Assembly (NCBI RefSeq): GCF_039595395.1
Contig: NZ_JBCNLP010000001.1
Location: forward strand, 2,604,001 to 2,668,000
Length of the DNA: 64,000 bases
Source: Novosphingobium sp.
GTDB lineage: Bacteria; Pseudomonadota; Alphaproteobacteria; Sphingomonadales; Sphingomonadaceae
Direction: 5' to 3'
A program made the translations under genes and the position numbers. The notes under the pieces are model-generated. The model had not been told where the DNA came from and made no database searches. It saw nothing but the letters and a program-made list of their open reading frames with translations. Of the stretch, positions 26,823-34,525 are shown piece after piece. Every line of letters begins with the position of its first letter. Position 1 is the stretch's first letter.

Positions 26823-27134
26823 CCCATGGCCTTGTCGATGTCCTTCAAGCACGGCCCGCAGCCTCCCCCCGAAGCACTGGTGAAGGCACCGCGACCCGCG
26901 AACCCTGCGAACAAAGGTCCACATCGCGCCGCCTGCGAGCCATTCCCGCCGTCAACACTCTATGCCTGCGACCGCGCGGCGACAGGTACTATTAGGGGGG
27001 AGAGGCAGGGAGTTATCGCAATACCCCTATCGGGGCAGCAGCTAAGTCGGATGCTCCCTTGCAGCAAAGGCGCAAGGCACGGACTTTATGCATAATCAGC
27101 AGCCACGCTGGCAGTTGGTCGGACACGGCTTCGG
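26823..27134. promoter_or_regulatory. divergent promoter region of the NRPS operon and PPTase gene
   Basis: 312 bases between the divergent first NRPS gene and the PPTase gene. It contains AT-richer DNA around 26985-27030 and a short CCCC/GGGG inverted repeat near 27023-27038. A G-rich stretch (GGGGGGAGAGG at about 26994-27005) resembles the sequence at the megasynthase ribosome site. No confident -35/-10 pair or known operator was found. Confidence 0.4.
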
Positions 27135-27983
27135 ATGGATGATGTCAGGCAAGATATCGCAATGGACAAGGTGATGCTTACCAATATGTATCCCCATCTC
27201 CATGCGCAGGACTGGTCCGGTCATGCGATATCCTGGGCGCTGGATCGCGAGGATTCAGGCGAGGCCAAGCCGGTCAGGCTGAACCTGCTGCCCGATCCCG
27301 CGAACCCCGGCACGCAGGAACCGCTGAAGGAAGACCTCTGGCTGTGGCTGGGCGCGGAGGCCGGCGCATCGATGGCAACGCAAGAGCTGGCAGATTGCCT
27401 TTCCGGCGCGGAACTCGACCGCGCGGCCCGCTTCCGCTTTGAGCAGGACAGATGGAGCTACATGGCGGCCCATGCCGGGCTGCGCCTGCTGCTGGGCCGC
27501 CTGCTGGACGAAACACCGCGCGACATCCGCTTCCATACAATGCCCGGCGGAAAGCCCGCATTGTGCCCATCGCGCTACACCGCAAGCCGTGCCGCGGCAC
27601 TGCGGTTCAGCATCAGCCACAGCCGTGGGCTCGTCGCGGTCGCGCTCTCCGGCAGCCCGGTGGGGGTCGATGTCGAAAGGGTCCGCCCGCTGTCCGACAT
27701 GGAACGTCTGATCGCCCGCTTCATGGCCCCCGAAGCGCTGAGCGCCTTCAGGGCCACGCAAGACCCGCAAGACAGGATGGCACTGTTCTACCGCAACTGG
27801 ACCTTGGGCGAAGCGCTGGTGAAGGCCAGAGGCGAAGGGATCGATCAGGGATTTGGCAGCTTTGCCTTCACGCAGACCGGTGCCCCCCGGCTGACCGGCC
27901 TCCCGCCCGGCTGGGGCGCGGTGGAGCGCTGGCATCTCGGCCATCGCGAGGCCGGGATGGAAAAGCGGGCGGCTGCCGCCTGA
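27135..27983 (+). CDS. Sfp-type 4'-phosphopantetheinyl transferase
   Basis: A 282-residue enzyme that attaches phosphopantetheine from CoA to the serine of carrier domains. It shows all three family motifs: FSISHSRGLVAVAL, the metal-binding VGVDVERVRPL, and WTLGEALVKARGEG (the WxxxEAxxK motif), with the RFRFEQDRWSYMAAHAGLR region upstream. A start at ATG 27162 (MDKVMLTNMYPHL) is also possible. It is divergent from the NRPS operon and surely activates its three carrier domains (Ser563, Ser205, Ser1819). The EPS flippase gene starts 8 bases after its stop, so the PPTase may share a transcript with EPS genes. Confidence 0.92.
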   Translation: MDDVRQDIAMDKVMLTNMYPHLHAQDWSGHAISWALDREDSGEAKPVRLNLLPDPANPGTQEPLKEDLWLWLGAEAGASMATQELADCLSGAELDRAARFRFEQDRWSYMAAHAGLRLLLGRLLDETPRDIRFHTMPGGKPALCPSRYTASRAAALRFSISHSRGLVAVALSGSPVGVDVERVRPLSDMERLIARFMAPEALSAFRATQDPQDRMALFYRNWTLGEALVKARGEGIDQGFGSFAFTQTGAPRLTGLPPGWGAVERWHLGHREAGMEKRAAAA

Positions 27984-27991
27984 ACCATGCC

Positions 27992-29503
27992 ATGACAGAT
28001 CAGCCCCGCAATCCCGGCCTGTATGAAAAGGTGACCAAAGGCAGCCTGTTCCTACTGGTCAACCGGCTGGCCATCAAATCGATGGATGTCGTCATCCTGA
28101 TGGTGCTGACGAGATTGCTGATGCCCGCCGATTTCGGACGGGTGGCCATTGCGCTCTCGACCATCCAGATCGTCGAGACCGTGCTGGAGATCCCCACCGG
28201 CATCGCCCTGCTGGAGATCAACCCCGTCACGCGCCCGCATCTCGATACGGCCTTCACCATCGCCCTGCTGCGGGGGCTGGCGATCATGGCACTGATGGTG
28301 GTGGGCGCGGTGCCGCTGGCCCGCTTCTATCAGGACGATCATCTGGTCGCGCTGATCTGCGCCCTGTCGGTGGTGCCCTTGCTGCGCAGCGCGCGCTGCC
28401 CGAAGATGTTCCTTTATTTCAAAAGCCTGCGGTTCGGCCCCGAAGCCTGTGCCGACCTTGTGGGCAAGATCGCCGCGCTGCTGCTGGCGGTGAGCATCGG
28501 CATGCTGACCCACAGTTACTGGGCGATTGCCGTGGGGACGATTGCCGCGCCCTTGTTCTCCACCCTCTCCTCCTATGTCATCTGCCCCTACCGGCCCGTG
28601 TTGACGCTGCACCATCGCCATCTGTTCTATCGCTATATGGGCTGGGGACTGGCGGGGCAGGTCTGCAGCGCGCTCAACTGGCAGACCGACCGTTTCGTGC
28701 TGGGCAAGATGGTCACGCATGAAGCGCTGGGCCTCTTCACCACGGCGCGCGACTTTGCCGGAACCGCCTTCAAGATCTTCATGGAAACGCTGATGCGCCC
28801 CGTGCTGGCCGGGCTGTCGGCGACCAATGGCGATAATGGCCGCATGATTCTGGCCTATGGCAAGGTGATCTCCGCGATGATCGCGATCGGCCTGCCGGTC
28901 GGGCTGGGGCAGGCGTTGCTGGCGCCCGAGATCGTGGCGGTGCTGCTGGGGCCGAAATGGGCCGCCGCGGCGCCGATCTTCGCGCTGGTGTCGCTGGCGC
29001 TGATCCCGGCGGTGTTTTCCAGCGTCACGACCAACCTGTTCTATGCGATGGGGCGGCCCGATCTGGTGTTCCAGCGCAATTTCCTCGATTTTCTCTTCCG
29101 CTTTCCCGCCACCATTCTCGGCATCTTTTTCATGGGCCTGCAGGGCGCGGTTGTTGCGCTGATGGCTTCGGAGGTGCTGCTGGCCGGCATCTGCCTGCTC
29201 TCGGTCAGGCGGCTGCTGGGCCTATCCCTGCCCTGGCTGATCGGCCGGATCTGGCGGAGCGTTCTGGGCGGCGTGGCGATGGCTTTGGTGCTGACCCTGC
29301 TCAGGCCGCTGATGCCCCATGCGGCTGGGGTGCTGCCCGCGCTGCTCTCCATGCTGGCGCTGGTGCCGCTGGGCGCCGCCACCTATGCCGGGGTGCATCT
29401 GATTGTCTGGTCGCTGAAGGGACAGCACGATGACATCGAGGGGCAGGCCATTGGCTTCCTGCTGCGACGCATCGGCCAAAGACGGGCGGCCGCTTCAGCC
29501 TAG
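27992..29503 (+). CDS. polysaccharide flippase (Wzx/MOP superfamily)
   Basis: 503 residues with about 12-14 transmembrane segments. The N-terminus GSLFLLVNRLAIKSMDVVIL and LTRLLMPADFGRVAIA is the usual start of Wzx/RfbX-type lipid-linked oligosaccharide flippases; the protein then continues through paired hydrophobic helices to a cytoplasmic tail. ATG 27992 is chosen as the first start after the PPTase stop. It would move undecaprenyl-linked EPS repeat units to the periplasm for the polymerase encoded at 11.2 kb. Its TAG stop lies in a 14-base tandem duplication shared with the end of the convergent GH16 gene. Confidence 0.88.
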   Translation: MTDQPRNPGLYEKVTKGSLFLLVNRLAIKSMDVVILMVLTRLLMPADFGRVAIALSTIQIVETVLEIPTGIALLEINPVTRPHLDTAFTIALLRGLAIMALMVVGAVPLARFYQDDHLVALICALSVVPLLRSARCPKMFLYFKSLRFGPEACADLVGKIAALLLAVSIGMLTHSYWAIAVGTIAAPLFSTLSSYVICPYRPVLTLHHRHLFYRYMGWGLAGQVCSALNWQTDRFVLGKMVTHEALGLFTTARDFAGTAFKIFMETLMRPVLAGLSATNGDNGRMILAYGKVISAMIAIGLPVGLGQALLAPEIVAVLLGPKWAAAAPIFALVSLALIPAVFSSVTTNLFYAMGRPDLVFQRNFLDFLFRFPATILGIFFMGLQGAVVALMASEVLLAGICLLSVRRLLGLSLPWLIGRIWRSVLGGVAMALVLTLLRPLMPHAAGVLPALLSMLALVPLGAATYAGVHLIVWSLKGQHDDIEGQAIGFLLRRIGQRRAAASA

Positions 29504-29517
29504 CCGCTTCAGCCTAG
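29490..29517. repeat. 14-base tandem duplication at a tail-to-tail gene junction
   Basis: CCGCTTCAGCCTAG is repeated perfectly at 29490-29503 and 29504-29517. The first copy supplies the flippase TAG stop; the second holds the TAG stop of the GH16 gene on the other strand. Slipped-strand duplication at the junction is the simplest explanation. Confidence 0.85.
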
Positions 29518-30335
29518 TCGGGCTTGCGCTGATAGACGTGGATATAATCGACCCACAGGTAGGAGGGGTTGGGCGTGTCCGTGATCGGCCAGCCCGAGCC
29601 CAGCGCGAGATCGACCAGCGGATAGAAGCAACTGCTGTAGCTGGGCGGCGCGGGCACCCGCCAGCTCTCCTGACGATCGAGATAGAAGCGCACCTCGCCC
29701 GGCGTCACCTCCACGCCATAGGTGTGGAACTGCGCCGAAAGGCTGCCCGGCGGCACGGCGACGATGGTCTGCTCGCCCTGATCGCTCTGATCCGGATGCA
29801 CCTTCCAGACATGCCATGTCGAGATGATCTGGCTGTCATTGTGCCCGTAATACTCCATCACATCGATCTCGGCCTTGCCCTGCGATGTGTCGCGCCCCAT
29901 CAGCCAGAAGGCGGGCCAGACGCCCGGTCCGGGCGGCAGCTTCATCCGCGCCTCGAAATAGCCGTATTGCTGGCAAAAGCCCCGCCCCTTGTCATCCACC
30001 GCCGAAAGCAGACCACCGCGCCATCGGCCCGCGCCATCCTTGCGCGCCTCGATCCGCAACACGCCTTTCCTGACCGTGAAGGGAAAGCCCGGCTCGGGAT
30101 CGGTAAAGGCGGCATCGCCAAAATCGCCCGCCCATGGCGTATGCGCGATCCAGCGGCTGTGGCCATCGCCCCATGGGCTGACGCTCAGATCGTTGAAATC
30201 CTCCGCGAAGGTCAGGCGATAATGCGAGAGGTCGATGGGGCCTGTCGCCGGGGCAGGATGCACCAGGTTCCCCGACAGCAGGAAAGGCGCCATCGCCAGC
30301 AGGGCGACCCGTTGTTTCAGCTTTGCGCGTCTCAC
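29514..30335 (-). CDS. secreted GH16-family glycanase of the EPS locus
   Basis: 273 residues from a GTG start that overlaps the stop of the upstream GT4 gene (GTGA). An N-terminal signal peptide (QRVALLAMAPFLLSGNLVHPAPA) precedes a beta-jelly-roll GH16 domain. The catalytic signature is EIDVMEYYG (nucleophile and acid/base Glu flanking Asp), with WPAFWLMG before it and FHTYGVEVTPGEVRFYLD after it. Similar enzymes (ExoK/ExsH type) trim EPS chains to set their length, and that role is inferred from position here. Substrate, probably a beta-1,3- or beta-1,4-linked EPS, is not determined. Confidence 0.88.
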   Translation of the reverse strand: MRRAKLKQRVALLAMAPFLLSGNLVHPAPATGPIDLSHYRLTFAEDFNDLSVSPWGDGHSRWIAHTPWAGDFGDAAFTDPEPGFPFTVRKGVLRIEARKDGAGRWRGGLLSAVDDKGRGFCQQYGYFEARMKLPPGPGVWPAFWLMGRDTSQGKAEIDVMEYYGHNDSQIISTWHVWKVHPDQSDQGEQTIVAVPPGSLSAQFHTYGVEVTPGEVRFYLDRQESWRVPAPPSYSSCFYPLVDLALGSGWPITDTPNPSYLWVDYIHVYQRKPD

Positions 30336-31222
30336 TGTGGCAAAGCTCCTTGCTGTACCGGCATCCTCATCGCGCGCCGCTTCTTCAGAGCGCGTGCCTC
30401 ATGATAGACGGCGATGGTTTCGCGCGCCATCCGTTCGGCGCTGCCATCGGTCTGGCGGGAGCTGGCCGTGGACCATCGGCCGCGCTCGCCGATCGTGGCC
30501 TGCAAGGTTTCAGCCAGCGCATGGACCTCCACCATGGAGCCCATGGGATGGATGAACGCCTTGTGCCCGCTCGCCGATATGCTGTTCTCGAGCACCTCGG
30601 TCTCCGCGCCCAGAATATAGAGATGGGCCGGCATTCCCGTGTTGCGCAGCGCGGCAAAAGCCTCGATCAGCGTGTCGATCCCCCTGTCCGCACCCAGCCC
30701 GGCCAAGGCGACAATGGCGGGATGTTCCTGCGGGGCAGCCTCCTGCGCGGCGACCTCCGTGCCGCTGTGCACCACGCGCAGCTTATGGCTGGCAAAGCCT
30801 TTCTCCCGCATCTCGCGCTGCAGCGCATCGCTGACCGCAATGACCCGATCCCCCAGCCCCATCAGACGGCTGCGGCTGCCGGGTGCATTGTGCAGCGTCG
30901 TGACCAGCCGGTAGCCGCCCAGAGGGCGCAGCAGCCAGGCCAGACACGCCCCGGCCACCATATGGGCATGAACGATGTCGGGGCGGGTGCGACGCAGCAC
31001 AAAGGCCAGTTCGCGCAGCAAAGGCATGGTCTGCCAGGCGCCGGCATCGGGCACTTCGATGAAGGTCACGCCATGGCGCGCCAGAACCTGCCCGAAATGA
31101 CCCGCCCCCGCGACGAACAGCACCTCATGCCCCAGCCGCGCCTGCTGGCAGGCCAGATCGACCACCGCCTCGACATGGGCGTCGGCCTGGCGGGAATGCT
31201 TGAGGAGATGGACGATCCGCAC
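30332..31222 (-). CDS. GT4-family glycosyltransferase, apparently internally truncated
   Basis: 296 residues from GTG 31222. The N-terminal lobe is normal (RIVHLLKHSRQADAHVEAVV, RPDIVHAHMVAGACLAWLL, RVIAVSDALQREM), and the C-terminal lobe begins normally (IVALAGLGADRGIDTLIEAF, HLYILGAETEVLE). It then jumps to a typical C-terminal tail (HALAETLQATIGERGRW, ERMARETIAVYHEA). The segment that normally carries the E-x7-E nucleotide-sugar motif, about 70-90 residues, is missing, in frame. It is short for a GT4 enzyme (usually 350-400). Either it is inactive, or a deletion or assembly collapse has occurred. Confidence 0.75.
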   Translation of the reverse strand: MRIVHLLKHSRQADAHVEAVVDLACQQARLGHEVLFVAGAGHFGQVLARHGVTFIEVPDAGAWQTMPLLRELAFVLRRTRPDIVHAHMVAGACLAWLLRPLGGYRLVTTLHNAPGSRSRLMGLGDRVIAVSDALQREMREKGFASHKLRVVHSGTEVAAQEAAPQEHPAIVALAGLGADRGIDTLIEAFAALRNTGMPAHLYILGAETEVLENSISASGHKAFIHPMGSMVEVHALAETLQATIGERGRWSTASSRQTDGSAERMARETIAVYHEARALKKRRAMRMPVQQGALPQ

Positions 31223-31835
31223 GTTCCGCTGCTCTCCAACTGCGCGCTGGTCTGCCGGACGGGCGCGCGATGCCCGTCACGCCGCTCTCCGGCTACGAGG
31301 CGGTTATAGCTCCACCCGCCCGGCCCGGCATATGCGCAAAGGGATGATACAAGCCGTCCAAACCCCCAAACCTACCCCTTAGGCCTTACCACCTGAGCTT
31401 GCCCCCCCGACAAGCAGGTTAATCATTCGAGATTAGTGCTAACTCGACTTTCCTCGCGGGCCGCGGCGCATTACATTAGTCACGTTAGACCGCGATCAAA
31501 CACCTCATCCCATGGAACCGGCAACTCATCCGGCACACTGTAAAATCGCGGTTGGCACTCGATACAAACGTGGCAAAGCTTCGCCATCACGTCAGCGAAC
31601 AATGCCAGGACGTGCATGAGCAGACACGGGGCGGGCGCATGGACATGCTGCGCTTGCCCAAAAGGCTCAGGCGCAAGAATGGAGAGGAAAGATCGCCGGG
31701 CAAAACTCACGGTAGCCAGAATTGCATCGATGTTCAGTGCTTTACCAGAATCACCGTTGCACGACAGCACTGTCCGGAATCCCAGGCTCATGCCCTGGTC
31801 AAGGATAGGTCGGCCAAACGAGGAAGGAAAGAAAC
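31223..31835. other. 613-base intergenic region inside the EPS locus
   Basis: No convincing gene. A 121-codon frame on the minus strand (31480-31845) has Cys/Pro-rich, non-protein-like composition. The stretch 31380-31500 is AT-richer than its surroundings and holds TAATC-N6-GATTA (about 31420-31436). It probably contains divergent promoters for the GT4/GH16 pair and for the small ORF and glycosyltransferase operon to the right. Confidence 0.4.
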
Positions 31836-32084
31836 TTGCCGCCAACCGATCAGCGTCCGATCGATCCGCGCCCGATCGATTTTTCGGATTTTGCCGAAGT
31901 CGCGCAGGTCTTTACGGACAGCTATGCGCGGCTCATCCGAAACGGCTCGCCCGCCTCAGAAATCGCCTGGGCCATGCTGGGCGCCACGCTGAACATCTAT
32001 GAGATGTTCGGCCTGCGTAATGAGCTGCCAAGCCTGTTTCGCAATCTGGCTGATGAAATCGAAATGGACGCAAAGATCAATTGA
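31836..32084 (+). CDS. small hypothetical protein (82 residues)
   Basis: Starts with TTG preceded by a strong ribosome site (GAGGAAGGAAAG). The product is acidic and soluble with a predicted helical core (DFAEVAQVFTDSYARLI, EIAWAMLGATLNIYEMF, LPSLFRNLADEIEMD). Composition and codon use look like a real protein, unlike the shadow frames around it. I do not recognise it. It lies upstream of the GT2 gene in the EPS locus and might be a small regulator or adaptor. Confidence 0.5.
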   Translation: MPPTDQRPIDPRPIDFSDFAEVAQVFTDSYARLIRNGSPASEIAWAMLGATLNIYEMFGLRNELPSLFRNLADEIEMDAKIN

Positions 32085-32242
32085 AGGGATCGGCCCAGGT
32101 TACAAACCGGGCGAATCCCCTTCCATCCGGCCGCTCCCCCTTTCGGCTATATCCTTAAGTTCGCTTCCGGGCAGCAGAGCCTGCCAGTAAACTCCATCCG
32201 ACCGCGATATCCCGATCGCCGATGGAGCAAGCGACACCCATC

Positions 32243-33111
32243 ATGCGCATTCATGTGATCTTTGCGACGACCGGCAGAGCCGAGGTTCTGGGCAAGGTTC
32301 TCACCCGCCTGACGGATCAGACCCGTGCTCCCGATGGTGTGCTTGTCGTAGGGACGTGCCCGGCCGATGTCGCGGGGGTGGAGAACACCTTCCCCGGTCT
32401 CCAGATCATCATCTCCGAAAAAGGCCTGTGCAGCCAACGCAACGCCGGTCTGGCGGCGCTGGGCGATCATGCCGATGTCGTCGTGTTTTTCGATGACGAC
32501 TTCGTTCCCGCCCATGATTTTCTGGAGCAGGTCGAGGCGCTGATGTCCGCCGACCCCGGCATCGTGGGCCTGACCGGCCGGCTTGTGCGTGACGGCGCGC
32601 AGACCGGATCGTTGATGTTCGAGGAGGCCGTCGACCAGCTCGACGTGCAGCATGAGCGCCCTGCTGCGGGAGAGGAGCGCATGGCCTGGCTCTATGGCTG
32701 CAACATGGCCATCCGCCTGAGTGCCAATCCGCAGTTGCGCTTCGACGAGGCCCTGCCGCTCTATGGCTGGCAGGAAGACGTCGATTTCAGCAGCAGGCTG
32801 GCGCGGCATGGCACGCTCTATCGCACGGCGGCGCTGACCGGCATCCATCTGGGCGTGCGCGGGGGGGCGCACGTCCGGCTTGCGGCTGGGCTATTCCCAG
32901 ATCGCCAATGTCATCTATCTGCGGCGCAAAGGGACGATCCGCTTCCTGCATGGCTGGCGGATCTTGCTGTGCAATGTTGCGGCCAATGTTGCGGGCAGCC
33001 TGCAAGCCAGCCCCCCCGGTCGACCGCCGTGGGCGCCTCAAAGGCAACTGGCTGGCGATGCGCGACCTGACCAGCGGCAGGATCGATCCGCGCAGGGTTT
33101 TGGCACTGTGA
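32243..33111 (+). pseudogene. GT2-family glycosyltransferase with two homopolymer frameshifts
   Basis: Begins MRIHVIFATTGRAEVLGKVL (another ATG lies in frame at 32222), then GLCSQRNAGLAAL, VVVFFDDDFVPA (metal-binding DDD) and the acceptor-side LYGWQEDVDFSSRLARHG. The frame is lost at a run of seven G (32861-32867) and changes again at seven C (33011-33017). With six bases in each run the protein continues RTSGLRLGYSQIANVIYLRR, then SPPVDRRGRLKGNWLAMRD, to the stop at 33111, giving about 290 residues. As written the product is lost after LGVRGG. A rhamnosyl- or similar sugar-transferase role in EPS synthesis is likely. Confidence 0.85.
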
Positions 33112-33145
33112 CGGGGCCCGCGCATCACATGCGCGCCGCGCCGGG

Positions 33146-34258
33146 ATGACCGCCTTTCTGGTCAATGGCCGCTTTCTGAGCAGGCCCGCAACCGGCGTCG
33201 ACCGCGTGGCCATCGAACTGGTCCGCGCGCTGCAGAAACGCCGCAAAGCTGGCGCCGCCATGGATCTGTCCATTGCCGTTCCCGCCGATGCGCCCGGCGA
33301 CGGGGCAATCCGGGCCTGCCTCGACCTCGATCCGGATTGCGCGATCCTGCGCTCGCGCCATCGCGGCTATGGCTGGGAACAGATCGCCCTGGCCATGCTG
33401 CAGCCCGACGCCGTTCTGCTCAGCCTCTGCAACATGGGGCCGGTGCTGCGGCGGCGGCAACTGGTGCTGATGCATGATGCCCAGATCCACGATGTTCCCG
33501 AAAGCTACAGCCCGGCCTTTCGCCATGCCTATCGTCTGCTGCAGCCGCTGCTGGCGCGCCGGGCGCAGCATATTGCCACGGTATCCGACCATTCTGCCGA
33601 GCGGCTGCGGCATCACCGCGTCGGCGGCGGGCGGAGTTTCGACGTCCTCTCCAATGGCATCGATCATATCGACCCGATCATAGCGGATGACACGATCCTG
33701 CACCGCCTTCGCCTGACGCCGGGCGGCTATCTGCTGGCGATCGGCGCCAAGGCCTGGCACAAGAACATGCCCATGCTGCTGGAAGCCCACCGCGCCCTGC
33801 CCACGCCCCGCCTACCGCTGGTTCTGGTTGGCGCTGGCGAGGCGGAACCCGGTCAGGACCTTATCCCGACCGGAAGGGTCAGCGATGGTGAACTCAAGGC
33901 GCTCTACAACAACGCGAGACTGTTTCTCCTGCCTTCGCTGACCGAGGGTTTTGGCCTCCCCGCGCTGGAGGCCATGGCATCGGGCTGCCCGGTGCTGACC
34001 TCGGACGGAGGAGCCCTGCGCGAAACCTGCGGCGAGGCGGCAGCCTATTGCTCGCCACTGGACCGGCCGGGATGGACCGCCCGCATCGGCGAACTGGTCG
34101 CCTCTCCACCGAAGCTGGAAGCCATGCGCCGGGCCGGGCTGGCCCACGCGGCGCGGTTCCGATGGGACAGCGCCGCCGGGCGCCTGCTGCAACTGGTGGA
34201 AAGCGCAAAGCAACCTGTGGAGCGGTCTGACGCGCAGGCTGTCGTTGCGCGAGGTTAG
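33146..34258 (+). CDS. GT4-family glycosyltransferase
   Basis: 370 residues, intact. N-terminal lobe: FLVNGRFLSRPATGVDRVAIELVRAL, typical of EPS mannosyl- or rhamnosyl-transferases that start with a short beta-strand and an RPATGVxR motif. C-terminal lobe: GGYLLAIGAKAWHKNMPML, LVLVGAGEAE and the catalytic FLLPSLTEGFGLPALEAMASG (E-x7-E). The start lies 34 bases after the end of the preceding GT2 gene. It is followed by the large inverted-repeat element and converges on another GT4 gene. Confidence 0.9.
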   Translation: MTAFLVNGRFLSRPATGVDRVAIELVRALQKRRKAGAAMDLSIAVPADAPGDGAIRACLDLDPDCAILRSRHRGYGWEQIALAMLQPDAVLLSLCNMGPVLRRRQLVLMHDAQIHDVPESYSPAFRHAYRLLQPLLARRAQHIATVSDHSAERLRHHRVGGGRSFDVLSNGIDHIDPIIADDTILHRLRLTPGGYLLAIGAKAWHKNMPMLLEAHRALPTPRLPLVLVGAGEAEPGQDLIPTGRVSDGELKALYNNARLFLLPSLTEGFGLPALEAMASGCPVLTSDGGALRETCGEAAAYCSPLDRPGWTARIGELVASPPKLEAMRRAGLAHAARFRWDSAAGRLLQLVESAKQPVERSDAQAVVARG

Positions 34259-34283
34259 GGTTTAAGGACATTAAGAAGAATAG

Positions 34284-34510
34284 ATGCGAGGGCCATCGCC
34301 CTCGCGCTCCCTTTAATTGTCAGCGCAGGCGCCAAGAGTTCGGCCTGGGAACAAGATCGCCGCGCCGCAGGCAATCGCATAAGTTGGCGCAAGCTTGCCA
34401 ATATGGCGCCACATATCTTTCTGCCTGCGGCGCAGCAAATCTAGCTCCTCCGCCGAACCGGAGGCGCAACGCAGACATTAAAGGGAGCGCGAGGGCGATG
34501 GCCCTCGCAT
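34284..34510. repeat. 227-base palindromic element with 33-base perfect terminal inverted repeats
   Basis: Bases 34284-34316 are the exact reverse complement of 34478-34510. Nested pairs share the same centre near 34397: GTTCGGC (34338-34344) with GCCGAAC (34452-34458), and a 12-base pair at 34362-34373 with 34422-34433. The whole element can therefore fold into one long hairpin. Each terminal arm also contains its own 8-base stem (GCGAGGGC/GCCCTCGC) followed by CCCTTTAA, so each arm can act as an intrinsic terminator for one of the two convergent glycosyltransferase genes. There is no ORF inside. It could be a MITE-like element or a duplicated, inverted terminator. No clear target-site duplication is seen. 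Confidence 0.85.
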
Positions 34511-34525
34511 GTCTTCCTTCATCCC

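Noticed and set aside
24924..26924. Start of the A-T protein at 26924
   Set aside because: The first 34 residues (Arg/Cys-rich) do not look like NRPS sequence, and ATG 26822 begins a typical N-terminus.
31480..31845. 121-codon minus-strand frame in the EPS intergenic region
   Set aside because: Composition is Cys/Pro-rich and irregular, there is no ribosome site, and it overlaps the better-supported small ORF at 31836.
34284..34510. Insertion sequence
   Set aside because: Terminal inverted repeats are present but there is no transposase frame inside and no target-site duplication, so only a MITE-like or terminator reading is possible.
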